Shown: positions 16,523 through 25,173 of the stretch, piece by piece
Numbering within the stretch: position 1 is the first letter of the stretch
Layout: each line of letters begins with the position of its first letter
Source of the DNA: Bacteroidota bacterium
Lineage (GTDB): Bacteria > Bacteroidota > Bacteroidia > JACPRZ01
NCBI GenBank assembly: GCA_016193485.1
Contig: JACPRZ010000018.1
Span: 1 to 64,000 of the forward strand
Length of the DNA: 64,000 nucleotides
Direction of reading: 5' to 3'
Notes under the pieces: model-generated
What the model was told of the DNA's origin: nothing
Seen by the model: the letters and a program-made list of their open reading frames with translations, nothing else
Databases searched by the model: none
Program-made: the position numbers and the translations under genes

Positions 16523-17128
16523 ATGATAAAGGTATTTGTGAATAATATTCCGCTGATTTTTTCTTCCGCTGTTGATCCTGAAAAGATCGCTGATTACCAT
16601 CTTTACATTATATACGATTCCAAAGATACTTTATTGCATGTAACCGGGTTATCGGAAAAAAATAATGGTGTCGGACAAATTTACATTTTTACGCGGAATG
16701 AGGAGGAAACATGGAGAGAATTTCAATCGCTGTTTGAAACCGTTGAAGCCGCAGGGGGGGTAGTATTCAATGATAACGATGAAATCCTGATGATTTTCCG
16801 AAATGACAGGTGGGATCTCCCGAAAGGTCATCTTGAAAGCGGAGAAACAATCGAACAGTGCGCTCTGCGGGAAGTGCGTGAAGAATGCGGGTTGTTTGAT
16901 CTTGAATTAAACGGTAAACTTACAACATCGTACCATACCTATAAGAAAGGCGAAAACCGGCTGATGAAAAAAACCGAGTGGTACAGGATGCAATGTCCGG
17001 GTAAGGAAAAGTTGAAAATTTCCGGTGATGAGGGGATAACTGACATTAAATGGTTCGGGAAAGAGTCGCTTCATCTGCCACTGGCAAATACGCATAATTC
17101 AATACGGGAATTATTAACAGGAATTTAA
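16523..17128 (+). CDS. Nudix hydrolase
   Basis: A 201-residue protein. Residues ~1-70 form an unassigned N-terminal domain. The Nudix fold starts AAGGVVF (~76), and the Nudix box GHLESGETIEQCALREVREECGL (given as GX5EX7REVXEEXGL, ~95-117) is complete, with all Mg-binding Glu present. Family members hydrolyse nucleoside diphosphates linked to other groups. The WDLPKGH context is typical of the Ap4A/MutT-like group, but substrate cannot be fixed. It is divergent from pyrE and a conserved pyrE neighbour in this phylum. A run of seven G lies in the Gly-Gly codons at ~16754-16760. Confidence 0.88.
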   Translation: MIKVFVNNIPLIFSSAVDPEKIADYHLYIIYDSKDTLLHVTGLSEKNNGVGQIYIFTRNEEETWREFQSLFETVEAAGGVVFNDNDEILMIFRNDRWDLPKGHLESGETIEQCALREVREECGLFDLELNGKLTTSYHTYKKGENRLMKKTEWYRMQCPGKEKLKISGDEGITDIKWFGKESLHLPLANTHNSIRELLTGI

Positions 17129-17142
17129 CCTGCATACCGGAT

Positions 17143-17168
17143 CGGAAAATGAAATAATTAATTTTCCG
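17143..17168. terminator. Possible terminator hairpin between convergent genes
   Basis: CGGAAAAT (17143-17150) and ATTTTCCG (17161-17168) form an eight-pair AT-rich stem with a ten-base loop, between the Nudix gene and the convergent M48 protease gene. The position favours termination, but the stem is weak and no long T run follows. Confidence 0.3.
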
Positions 17169-17185
17169 GATTGACACAACCCGCT

Positions 17186-17989
17186 TTAAAGAGAATTTTT
17201 CATACTTTCCCAGTTGATAGTAAAGGCATTCGGCTGAAATCCGGCAGGTAAAGGATATTCCATCGCCATTTTTATGCGTGAGTTGTTGTGCGGGTGGGTC
17301 ATCATGAATTCAAAATTTTCATGAACTTTTTCCATGGTGTTATATTTCCTGCTCAACCGCCTGAAAAAAACTGCAAGCGCCTTGGGGCTGATCTGCGATT
17401 TCACCAAGAGGTCAAGGCCGAACCGGTCGGCATCTTTTTCCTCATCCCGGTCAAATGCCGTTGAGAGGGCAGTGCGTCCTAATTCAGATAACATTACATT
17501 ATCTCCTCCACCAAGTACAGTCAGCACCACAGATATTCCGAATTCCCGCACGAGGCGATGAACCACATGACGCTTCTGGACATGCCCAAGTTCATGGGCT
17601 ATGACCGCAGCAACCTCTTCGGGTGACTCAGAAAATTCAATCAACCCCTTGAAAATAAAAATATTCCCCCCCGGAAGCGTAACAGCATTGATTGCAGGAT
17701 TATCCAGTACGCGGAAATGAAATTCGTAATCGGTAAGCCCGATGCTGTCGGTAAGACGGGATGTGATCAGGCAGAGTGCGGAGTCGAGAGCCGGATTGTC
17801 CAATTTTTTAAAAGACGGATCATGAGAGAGGATGTCCTCAACAATAAGTTTCCCGAGTTTTTCTTCATTAGCGATGCTTATATCCAGTTCGGGCTTGTCA
17901 GGGAAAATGGGATAAAAATAAAAGAGGGCAAAAATAGCGACCCCGAGAAGCGACAGTTTCAGGAGGTCAACAAGAATTGATTTTTTCAT
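17186..17989 (-). CDS. M48-family zinc metalloprotease
   Basis: A 267-residue protease anchored by one N-terminal helix (LLKLSLLGVAIFALFYFYPIF region). The zinc site HELGH is at ~142-146 in AAVIAHELGHVQKRH, and the third ligand region DRDEEKDADRFGLDLL follows at ~187-202. This matches the BepA/LoiP-like periplasmic branch of M48 (Ste24-related), thought to act in envelope quality control. The gene overlaps the stop of the upstream membrane protein gene in a TAATG arrangement, so the two are translationally coupled. It may degrade misfolded envelope proteins; the exact substrate is unknown. Confidence 0.88.
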   Translation of the reverse strand: MKKSILVDLLKLSLLGVAIFALFYFYPIFPDKPELDISIANEEKLGKLIVEDILSHDPSFKKLDNPALDSALCLITSRLTDSIGLTDYEFHFRVLDNPAINAVTLPGGNIFIFKGLIEFSESPEEVAAVIAHELGHVQKRHVVHRLVREFGISVVLTVLGGGDNVMLSELGRTALSTAFDRDEEKDADRFGLDLLVKSQISPKALAVFFRRLSRKYNTMEKVHENFEFMMTHPHNNSRIKMAMEYPLPAGFQPNAFTINWESMKNSL

Positions 17990-18495
17990 TATCCGATCGG
18001 GGGAGGTTCGTTCTTTATTTCCCGTGTTTTCTCTTCTTTAACTGCAAAGGCAATGGAATAGGATATCTTACCGAAAAACATAAGGTAGTACATCCTGCCC
18101 CTCCTCGCCTTAACGGCAGAAATAATTCCGTAAACAAAATAAAGGATGTTGGCAATTACAGTCAGCCATATATATCCTACATAATAATCATTAACGGTGG
18201 CATCGGTAAAAAATATCCGTACCGACCAGAAAACAAGAATAATATTCATTATACTGGTTGGCATCTGTGAAAGCATCGCCTGCAGGGAATGGAAATGAAC
18301 AAAGCGGCTGTGAGACCGGTTAATAAAGTAATATACAATAGAAGCGATGAGGTTTATTACCGGTAAAGGTAATCCGGCACCGATGGCGGCAAACATCATC
18401 AGGTAAGCGCCCATCGCATCTTCACGCTCCCTGATCGGGATCTCTTCAGGTTGGGGTACCGGGTGATAGAATGGTGTGGACATTGCAGGTGGCAT
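17989..18495 (-). CDS. DUF4870-like small membrane protein
   Basis: A 168-residue protein with a Pro-rich N-terminus and about four membrane helices. The core (LPVINLIASIVYYFINRSHSRFVHFHSLQAM, in pieces) has the arrangement of the DUF4870 family: a first helix, a short loop with Ser-Arg, then the helix starting FVHFHSLQ. No catalytic residues are apparent. Its TAA stop shares bases with the ATG of the M48 protease gene. Coupling to a protease suggests a membrane-housekeeping role, but that is speculation. The ATG at 18483 is an alternative start. Confidence 0.7.
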   Translation of the reverse strand: MPPAMSTPFYHPVPQPEEIPIREREDAMGAYLMMFAAIGAGLPLPVINLIASIVYYFINRSHSRFVHFHSLQAMLSQMPTSIMNIILVFWSVRIFFTDATVNDYYVGYIWLTVIANILYFVYGIISAVKARRGRMYYLMFFGKISYSIAFAVKEEKTREIKNEPPPIG

Positions 18496-18500
18496 GTTGG

Positions 18501-18597
18501 ATTTGGGAGATAGGGGGGATAAGGGAAATAATGGAGATAGGGGAAATAATCCGACATGATCCCCTATTTCCCTTATCCCTTTATCCCCATATTCCTC
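18501..18597. repeat. GATAGGGGA/TCCCCTA palindrome
   Basis: A purine-rich stretch built from GGAGATAGGGG and GATAAGGGAAATAAT is followed by its near complement (ATCCCCTATTTCCCTTATCC), giving an imperfect ~97-base inverted repeat between the two membrane-protein genes. It has no ORF. Confidence 0.5.
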
Positions 18598-18603
18598 CTG
18601 ACA

Positions 18604-19188
18604 TTACTCTCTTCCTGAAAAGGGTGGATAATCATCCGTCATGAAACTCAGGTAAAGGTTCACCCGTGCCATCCACCGGATTGTTCCCACATTAAATTTA
18701 TGCCATGAAGCCGGGTATTTTCCGGTAAACAAAATCACCCACCAGGCAAGAAACCCAAGAATCATTGTTCCGAGAAAGCGGAAATACCATACGAACACGT
18801 GCGGGATAGCGCAATATATCCCACCGAAAAATGTTTTTACAAGTAACATTCCGCGGCCTAACTTCTCAGGGTAAGGCATTTCAAAAATAACGTTTTCTGA
18901 TTTTGTCTTTACGCCAAAGGCAGGGTAACCGTCAGCAAGGTTGTAGAGCGCTGCAGAAACACGAAAACCCCACCGCTGAACCCCGACCTGGTATTCAAAA
19001 AAACTCTGCGGATACCTGCCGGTAAACAGGATAGACCACCACGCAATAAAAGTCAGGATCGATGACCATATCCCGACAAATGCCAGAACAAAGTAATGAG
19101 GAATGACAATGTAAAATATTCCAAAAAACGAGCGCAAAAGCAATTCTCCCCGTGAATAGCTTTCCTGGTGTTTGATGCTTAGTTGCAT
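18604..19188 (-). CDS. DUF4389-like membrane protein, internally duplicated
   Basis: A 194-residue membrane protein made of two similar halves. Each half has a helix pair ending in WWSILFTGRYP or WWVILFTGKYP, then a segment with QRWGFRV or IRWMARV, then GYPAF or DYPPF. This is the DUF4389 pattern. The duplication is clear in the sequence. Function is unknown; the family occurs across many bacteria as small inner-membrane proteins. It lies on the same strand as the DUF4870-like and M48 genes but is separated from them by a palindromic repeat. Confidence 0.7.
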   Translation of the reverse strand: MQLSIKHQESYSRGELLLRSFFGIFYIVIPHYFVLAFVGIWSSILTFIAWWSILFTGRYPQSFFEYQVGVQRWGFRVSAALYNLADGYPAFGVKTKSENVIFEMPYPEKLGRGMLLVKTFFGGIYCAIPHVFVWYFRFLGTMILGFLAWWVILFTGKYPASWHKFNVGTIRWMARVNLYLSFMTDDYPPFSGRE

Positions 19189-19313
19189 AATATTAAAAGA
19201 TTTGAGGGTTTGTATTTTGGTTAATTGGCGGCAAAGTAATATCTTTTCCCTGACATGAACAAATTGAAAATAAAAGAGATCGGAAGAATGGGCAGAAACA
19301 GGTCATCACCGGT

Positions 19314-21110
19314 TCAGTTTTCGTAGATCTTTTCAATCAGGTTTTTGTACCTTTCGTGAATAACTTTCCTTTTTAATTTCATTGTCGGGGTCATTTCACC
19401 CGCTTCAATGGAAAAGGGTTTCGGGAGCAATTCTATTTTCTTTACCTGTTCCCAGTGGCCGAAAAGTGCGTTAAATTTATTTATTTCTTCCCAGATTTTA
19501 TTTTTTACCTGCTCATTTTTCACGGCATCCTGATCGGTGGTATATTTAATTCCTGCTTCGGATGACCATTGTTTCAGTTTATCAAAAGCGGGTACGACCA
19601 GTGCGGCAGGGTGTTTACGGTATTCACCGATAACGATCACCTGGTCCACAAAGGGGGATTCTTTGAATTTATTTTCCATCTGCTGGGGCGCAACATATTT
19701 GCCGCCAGCGGTCTTAAAAATTTCCTTTTTACGGTCGGTGATTTTAAGAAAGCCGTCACCTACAATTTTCCCTATATCCCCGGTATGAAACCATCCATCC
19801 TTGTCAATAACTTCGGCAGTCGCGTCAGGTCGTTTGTAATACCCAAGCATAATCAGGTCACCCCTGACGAGTATCTCCCCCTCTTCTTTATCCTCCCGTT
19901 CAGGGTCTTTATCTATTTTCACTTTTACACCGGAAATGGCCCTGCCAACGGTACCGAACATCATTCCCCTGTTTGCCTCTTCATTCACAGCGACAACAGG
20001 AGACGTTTCGGTAAGTCCGTAACCTTCTACTACTGGAATATTTCCACCATTAAAAAACCGGGCAAGACGGGGTTGTAATGCAGCAGCGCCTGAAGCGATT
20101 GCCCTTACATTCACTAATCCAGCCCCTTGTTTAATCTTTTTAAAAATCAAAGCACGCGCTATTGAAAGTTTAAATTCGTACCAGAAACCGTTTACTCCAT
20201 AAGGTTCATACTTAAGCGCAAGCCCGACAGCCCAGTCAAAAAGTGTTTTTTTAAAGCCCTTCAGTTCAGATGCTTTAGTGATAATTTTGTCATATACTTT
20301 TTCCAGCAAACGGGGAACAGCAGTGAATACATCGGGTTTCACCTCTTTCAGGTCATCACCGATTGTATCCATATTTTCGGCAAAATAGACCGAAATACCT
20401 GTAATGAAGTAAAAGTAAATTACCATTCGTTCATAGACATGGCATAAGGGCAAAAAACTAAGCGCTTTGCAACCGTTTTCAATAGGCAGGCGGGAGATGG
20501 ATGCGATGGAATTACTCATAATATTTTTGTGGGAAAGCATAACTCCTTTGGGCGTACCAGTTGTCCCGGATGTGTAGATTAAAGTAGCCAGGTTACCTTC
20601 CTTCACTTCATTTTTCAGTCGATCTACTTCAGAGATATTGACCGATTGTGCCATCGCAAATAACTCTTCCCAGTTCTTGGCACCCTGACCCTTATCAAAA
20701 GTGTATACGTCCCGCAATGTCGGGCATTGCGGACGAATCTTCTGCACTTTTTGGTACAACACTTCATCCGAAACAAAACAGAGTTTCACTTCCGCGTCAT
20801 TCAATATGAAAATATAATCCGATTCAGGTGCGGTAGGGTACATGGGGACGTCAATTGCCCCTATCTGGAGGATACCAAAGTCCATCACCACGAATTCGGA
20901 CCGGTTATTGGTTGAAATAAGCGCGATTTTATCCCCGGGTTTAATACCGAGTTGAAGCAAGGCGCGGCTAACCAGGTTTATCTTTTCAATAATTTCCGCA
21001 GTTGACAAAGAAACCCATTTACCATTAACTTTGGTATTCAGGGCATCTGTCTTGGGAAAATTCTGCAACTGGAAATAAGGCGCTTCAAAGAGGCGGGTGG
21101 GATATTGCAT
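19314..21110 (-). CDS. Long-chain fatty acid-CoA ligase (AMP-binding)
   Basis: A 598-residue adenylating enzyme activating fatty acids to acyl-CoA through an acyl-adenylate. The P-loop-like motif is IYTSGTTGTPKGVMLSH (~178-194), followed by GYGLTETSPV (~358-367), GWFHTGDIG (~437) and DRKKEIFKTAGGKYVAP near 456 with the hinge/catalytic region. Length and motif order fit the FadD-like group of Bacteroidota. The start MQYPTRLFEAPYFQL is typical for the family. It stands alone with ~200 bases of non-coding sequence upstream. Chain-length preference cannot be read from the sequence. Confidence 0.92.
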   Translation of the reverse strand: MQYPTRLFEAPYFQLQNFPKTDALNTKVNGKWVSLSTAEIIEKINLVSRALLQLGIKPGDKIALISTNNRSEFVVMDFGILQIGAIDVPMYPTAPESDYIFILNDAEVKLCFVSDEVLYQKVQKIRPQCPTLRDVYTFDKGQGAKNWEELFAMAQSVNISEVDRLKNEVKEGNLATLIYTSGTTGTPKGVMLSHKNIMSNSIASISRLPIENGCKALSFLPLCHVYERMVIYFYFITGISVYFAENMDTIGDDLKEVKPDVFTAVPRLLEKVYDKIITKASELKGFKKTLFDWAVGLALKYEPYGVNGFWYEFKLSIARALIFKKIKQGAGLVNVRAIASGAAALQPRLARFFNGGNIPVVEGYGLTETSPVVAVNEEANRGMMFGTVGRAISGVKVKIDKDPEREDKEEGEILVRGDLIMLGYYKRPDATAEVIDKDGWFHTGDIGKIVGDGFLKITDRKKEIFKTAGGKYVAPQQMENKFKESPFVDQVIVIGEYRKHPAALVVPAFDKLKQWSSEAGIKYTTDQDAVKNEQVKNKIWEEINKFNALFGHWEQVKKIELLPKPFSIEAGEMTPTMKLKRKVIHERYKNLIEKIYEN

Positions 21111-21250
21111 AGTTGGATGATTGAAATTGGAAAATTATGGTGTACCAGTGGTTCTAATTCAGGATATTATGATATTAGGATATTGGGTTAATGGAAATGA
21201 TTGACAAATGTACGGTTTATATCAAATAAAAATTATAGACATAAAATTCC

Positions 21251-21258
21251 TACTTTTG
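21251..21258 (+). promoter_or_regulatory. -7 box for tRNA-Asp
   Basis: TACTTTTG fits the Bacteroidota TAnnTTTG box and lies about 62 bases upstream of the tRNA. The usual -33 TTTG is not evident at the right spacing. Confidence 0.35.
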
Positions 21259-21320
21259 CACACCGTTTTGGCTGTATCAAGGATCCTTAGAGGCAAAATT
21301 TCTTATTGATTTGATCATCA

Positions 21321-21395
21321 GGACCGGTAGTTCAGTTTGGTTAGAATGCCTGCCTGTCACGCAGGAGGTCGCGGGTTCGAGTCCCGTCCGGTCCG
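21321..21395 (+). tRNA. tRNA-Asp (GTC)
   Basis: The acceptor arms GGACCGG (21321-21327) and CCGGTCC (21388-21394) pair fully, with G as discriminator. The anticodon stem/loop CCTGCCTGTCACGCAGG gives anticodon GTC (Asp). The T arm contains GGTTCGAGTCC. CCA is not encoded. The next gene (NUMOD4/HNH-like) begins about 100 bases downstream. Confidence 0.95.
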
Positions 21396-21498
21396 CAAAA
21401 TAAAATTGCTTCATTTGCGAGTGGCGAGAAATGGGTTTTGTGTGAAAATGTACTGATGTTCCAGACCGTCCGAGAAATCATTTTTTAAAAAATTATTT

Positions 21499-22167
21499 AT
21501 GATACGTTTTTTCTATAACGAGGAATGGAAGGAGTTTGACCCCGGCTACAAAGCAAAATTTCGGTATGCCATTACCAACTATGGCCGCCTGATCAGTTTC
21601 AAAGATAAAGTGGAGGAAGGTACGCTGCTGAAAGGCGGTACTATTGAGGGATATAAACTGTTCCGGTATAAAATTTTTACCGGGGGAAAAATATATAACA
21701 AGTATATATTCGTTCATAAACTTGTTGCAGGAAATTTTTTGCCGGAAAAATCCGAAGGCCAAACTTATGTGATTCATCTTAACCATGAGAAGTCCAATAA
21801 TCACCTAAGCAATCTTGCATGGGCTACAAGGGAAGAAATGCTTGCGCACGCCAAAAAAAGTCCGGCCGTGATCCGGCAACTTCAGAAATTCACAGAACGG
21901 ATCAGGTCAGGAGCGCACATAAAGTTAAGTGTGGCTAAAGTTCAACTGATAAAGAAAATCATCTTGGATCCGAACCGCACAACCCGTTATAAAATAATAG
22001 CGAGAAGGTTCGGCATCAGCGAAATGCAACTTTACAGAATAAAAAGCGGTGAAAACTGGGGAAGAGTAAAAGTCCCCCAAAAGGATGAAAGTTCAATAGT
22101 AACAACAATGGCCAAAAGTACTTTCAATCCCGGATTACCTGAAAACGGGATAAACCAAAATGAATAA
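21499..22167 (+). CDS. NUMOD4/HNH-like endonuclease-type protein
   Basis: A 222-residue protein resembling free-standing homing-endonuclease relatives. Residues ~20-50 (YAITNYGRLISFKDK) match the NUMOD4 motif that precedes HNH nucleases. Residues ~70-110 have VHKLVAGNF and VIHLNHEKSNNHLSNLAWAT (two pieces), the HNH-3 type His-Asn pattern, with the usual HIDGD replaced by HLNHE, so catalytic competence is uncertain. The C-terminal ~90 residues contain a helix-turn-helix-like segment (IIARRFGISEMQLYRIKSG). It lies next to tRNA-Asp, a common integration context, but I see no att-type repeat. It could be a domesticated DNA-binding regulator. Confidence 0.65.
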   Translation: MIRFFYNEEWKEFDPGYKAKFRYAITNYGRLISFKDKVEEGTLLKGGTIEGYKLFRYKIFTGGKIYNKYIFVHKLVAGNFLPEKSEGQTYVIHLNHEKSNNHLSNLAWATREEMLAHAKKSPAVIRQLQKFTERIRSGAHIKLSVAKVQLIKKIILDPNRTTRYKIIARRFGISEMQLYRIKSGENWGRVKVPQKDESSIVTTMAKSTFNPGLPENGINQNE

Positions 22168-22193
22168 TTTATCCCCTGCCTCCCGTGCCTTTG

Positions 22194-22227
22194 CGAAGCG
22201 AAGCCGATATCTATCGGCTTCGCTTCG
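22194..22227. repeat. Strong 16-base hairpin between convergent genes
   Basis: CGAAGCGAAGCCGATA (22194-22209) and TATCGGCTTCGCTTCG (22212-22227) are exact inverted complements around two bases. Weaker outer arms extend it (GTGCC/GGCAC). It sits between the HNH-like gene and the convergent OmpA/PD40 gene and could end transcription in both directions. No T run follows. Confidence 0.6.
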
Positions 22228-22271
22228 GCACAGCAAGGCCGGTAGGCAAGCATTCGCAGTTTAAAAAGACA

Positions 22272-24281
22272 TTATTTATCAACCACCACAAATTCCGTCC
22301 TGCGGTTTTCGGCTCTTCCATCCTCGGTGGCGTTTGTTGCAACCGGCTTTGTTTCCCCGAATCCTTTGAAGGTCAGCCGCCTTTCATTGATATCATTTAA
22401 AATAAAGTAATCGTTTACAGCCCTCGCCCTCCTGAGGGATAAGTCAAGGTTGCTTTCGCCACTCCCGACATCATCCGTATGCCCGTGTATTTCCAGTTTT
22501 ACTCCGGGGTTATCTCTCAGAAATTCCACTACATTATCAAGAATCGCCATTGAAACTTTGGTAAGAACATTGGCGGAGTTGGTTTCAAAATTAATATTCT
22601 TCAACCGGTAAACGTCTCCAACTTCAATCGGCTTAATGACAACATCCACTTTTTTCGGCCTGTCAATTGCCGTATCATTACCCTGCAGATAAGTTGCGCT
22701 GAATGAATATCCATCCTTTTTTACCGACATCAGGAAATCCTCATTTTCCCTGACAGTTATGGCAGCGGCATATTTTCCGGTAGTAGTATCAACTCGGATG
22801 GTTTGGGTTTCTTTTGTCCGCAGGTTTTTGATTTCGACTTTCATTTTTTCCAATTGTGACCCTGATTCATCTTTTATTTCCCCCTTGACGAATAATACTT
22901 TCTGAGGCCTGGCTTTTTCATGTAGCGGGAATCCGAATATGTCATAGCCACCGTAACCCTTCGATTTGATGTTGTTAGAGGCAAAAAATCCGGTCTTACC
23001 GTTGGTGCTTACAAAAAACCCGACTTCATCCTTATCCGTGTTAATGGGGTAACCGATATTGGCGGGCGCCTCCCAGTTGCCGGATGAATCCATCCTTGCA
23101 AAAAAGATATCATACCCTCCAACTCCCTTTATTCCGTCCGATGAAAAATAAAGGGTTCTGCTGTCCGTATGAATAAAAGGCGATTTTTCGTTGCCATCCG
23201 TATTTATCGGGGGGGGTAACCGCTGTGCTTTCGACCAGTTGCCGAGTGAATCCATCCGGATGACATAAATATCCATGCCTTTGCTGTCGAACCGAGCACC
23301 GGAAAAATAGATCGTCCTGCCGTCAGATGATATTGACGGCTGCGACTCCCATCCGTCAATGGTGTTTACGCTGTCACCCAAACTTTCGGGATCGGACCAG
23401 ATGCATTTTAATTTTTCTGAATTTTCAGGATAAAAACACTGGTACTCCGATACATAAATATCGCAGTTATTATAACCGGTGGAGATAGGATTGCAGATAG
23501 TAAGGAATAAAAATTTATTATCAATGGTTACGGTAGCGCCACCGTAATTATTGCCCTGGTTAAAAGGCCGTTCAAGCGGTTTTACATTGGTGAATTTATC
23601 TTTCCCGCGTTCAGCACAGGTAAATTCTTCAACCATAACCGGAAGGAGTTCACCGATGGGTTGTTTTTCGAACTTCCTTGTAAAAAATGCAATCTCATCA
23701 TCCGGAGAAATAATAGCGAGATATTCATCGGCATTAGTACAAATTCCTTCCACTGGTACAGGATCGAAAGGAACGGGATTTTCATATAATCCGGAGAGGA
23801 ATTGAGCATCCGGATACATTTTTTCAGCCCTCTTATATTTTAAATCATAATCTTTGGGTTCCTTGAATCCGGGAGGAGTTTCAAAAGTCAGGAATTTATG
23901 AAGGTATTTTACTGCCAGGCCATATTTTTCGGCTCCGAGGTAAATACTGCCGAGGTAGAAATAAACGTAGGGATGGTATGAGGGACAGAGTTCTTCTATT
24001 TTGAGTAAGTATTTTTCAACCGGTTTAAGCGATGTTCCCTCCCACTCTGCCGTGCGGATTCCCTCCCTGGCAAGGGCATAATACGCTTCAAAATTTTCCG
24101 GTTCAAGTTCAATTGCCTTGTTCAGGTACTGAATTCTCTCCCGCTTATCATATTTTTTCAGGTCGGTTCCCTTTTTTGTGTATTCGATTGACTTTTTATC
24201 AGTAACTTCAGGGCAGTTGGCGATTTCATCCTGTGCAAAGGCAGAAGTTGAAAGAAGAAGTAATAAAAAAGAAAAACGCAT
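22272..24281 (-). CDS. TPR-PD40-CRD-OmpA (PorE-like) envelope protein
   Basis: About 669 residues starting at the ATG that gives MRFSFLLLLLSTSAFAQ, a clean signal peptide; two earlier in-frame ATGs (24311, 24293) lack this feature. TPR-like helices (YLNKAIELEPENFEAYYALA) fill ~30-140. PD40 propeller blades follow (QPSISSDGRTIYFSGARFD, FIHTDSRTLYFSSDGI). A carboxypeptidase-regulatory-like domain (~460-540) precedes an OmpA peptidoglycan-binding domain ending NINERRLTFKGFGETKPV and NRRTEFVVVDK. This order equals that of PorE, a type IX secretion component linking the machinery to peptidoglycan, but PorE is a lipoprotein and this one has no lipobox. It stands alone, convergent with the HNH-like gene. 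Confidence 0.88.
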   Translation of the reverse strand: MRFSFLLLLLSTSAFAQDEIANCPEVTDKKSIEYTKKGTDLKKYDKRERIQYLNKAIELEPENFEAYYALAREGIRTAEWEGTSLKPVEKYLLKIEELCPSYHPYVYFYLGSIYLGAEKYGLAVKYLHKFLTFETPPGFKEPKDYDLKYKRAEKMYPDAQFLSGLYENPVPFDPVPVEGICTNADEYLAIISPDDEIAFFTRKFEKQPIGELLPVMVEEFTCAERGKDKFTNVKPLERPFNQGNNYGGATVTIDNKFLFLTICNPISTGYNNCDIYVSEYQCFYPENSEKLKCIWSDPESLGDSVNTIDGWESQPSISSDGRTIYFSGARFDSKGMDIYVIRMDSLGNWSKAQRLPPPINTDGNEKSPFIHTDSRTLYFSSDGIKGVGGYDIFFARMDSSGNWEAPANIGYPINTDKDEVGFFVSTNGKTGFFASNNIKSKGYGGYDIFGFPLHEKARPQKVLFVKGEIKDESGSQLEKMKVEIKNLRTKETQTIRVDTTTGKYAAAITVRENEDFLMSVKKDGYSFSATYLQGNDTAIDRPKKVDVVIKPIEVGDVYRLKNINFETNSANVLTKVSMAILDNVVEFLRDNPGVKLEIHGHTDDVGSGESNLDLSLRRARAVNDYFILNDINERRLTFKGFGETKPVATNATEDGRAENRRTEFVVVDK

Positions 24282-24350
24282 ATTTATACCCATGATGAAT
24301 GAGTTCTCCACCCAAGGCGGGGAAAATTAAACTGATGCGGTATATTTTCT

Positions 24351-25037
24351 TCAGAAGGTTTTTGGATTGAACTCCGGTATTTTGCGGAATTTCACCATCC
24401 CTTCGCCATGGGGTTCAATAACAAAAAATCCCTGCTTTGCGGCTAATTTATCAACTTGTGAAACAAAGCGCAGGGCGGCAAGCGCGCCATAGATTTTACA
24501 AGTGTGGTAATGGGGAAAAAATTCGCGGAATTTTCCAATTGTTTTTAACAGTTGCTTTGCATCATCCGGACGTGCAGTTGTTTTTACCTCTATTATCACT
24601 ACTTCATTACCATTGGCTAACAATACGTCAATTTCCACCGTATCTCCTTCTTTTATTGCAACCGCATTAGCGAAAGCCTGGTTGATTTTTATTCCAATTT
24701 CCTGAAACAGTTTAACGCATCCAGGTGCAAGCAACGCTTCCACTAATTTTCCCCACTGACCTGTAAATAATTCGACCAATTGCTTCATCCTTTTGTCGGC
24801 TTCCTTAGATCTTTTATCAAGGTCAAGTTTCGACTCCCGTAAAATTCGTTCGGTTTCCTGAAACTTCTTATCGGTTTCCTGAAACTTCTTATCAGTTTCC
24901 TGAAACTTCTTATCAGTTTCCTGAAATATCAGCCATACTTTTTCAAAATTAAGCGGCTCCCGATGTCCATAAGGGGTTATAGGTTCCGTCACTTTAACGG
25001 AAGGTGAAGATTTTATTTTGTATTTTCTTCCAGCCAT
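24351..25037 (-). CDS. DUF3782-like PD-(D/E)XK nuclease-type protein with coiled coil
   Basis: About 228 residues from the ATG at 25037 (MAGRKYK); the frame opens nine codons earlier. A coiled-coil region (~40-85) contains exact heptads FQETDKK three times plus FQETERI. The C-terminal domain has EIDVLLANGNEVVIIEVKTTA, in which Asp then Glu-x-Lys form the PD-(D/E)XK nuclease core, and ends in a helix-strand pattern typical of such folds. Similar proteins (DUF3782) occur in Bacteroidota and cyanobacteria without assigned function. DNA cleavage is inferred from the motif. The encoding heptad DNA is a 21-base tandem repeat that could vary in number. Confidence 0.7.
   Translation of the reverse strand: MAGRKYKIKSSPSVKVTEPITPYGHREPLNFEKVWLIFQETDKKFQETDKKFQETDKKFQETERILRESKLDLDKRSKEADKRMKQLVELFTGQWGKLVEALLAPGCVKLFQEIGIKINQAFANAVAIKEGDTVEIDVLLANGNEVVIIEVKTTARPDDAKQLLKTIGKFREFFPHYHTCKIYGALAALRFVSQVDKLAAKQGFFVIEPHGEGMVKFRKIPEFNPKTF
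24852..24930 (-). repeat. 21-base tandem repeat encoding FQETDKK heptads
   Basis: Unit GGTTTCCTGAAACTTCTTATC on the plus strand, repeated three times nearly exactly with a fourth diverging copy. It encodes the heptad of the coiled coil. In-frame gain or loss of units would lengthen or shorten the coil without breaking the gene. Confidence 0.8.
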
Positions 25038-25173
25038 GGCACAAAACCCCATACATAAATTCATGTAGCATTAACAGATATGCTCATAGAACATTTATGT
25101 TCGGGGCAAAGATAAGTAAAACCGGCTGCTTGCCGCCTCACGCCCATTCTTATTGCTACTGGGGGTAGTGATT

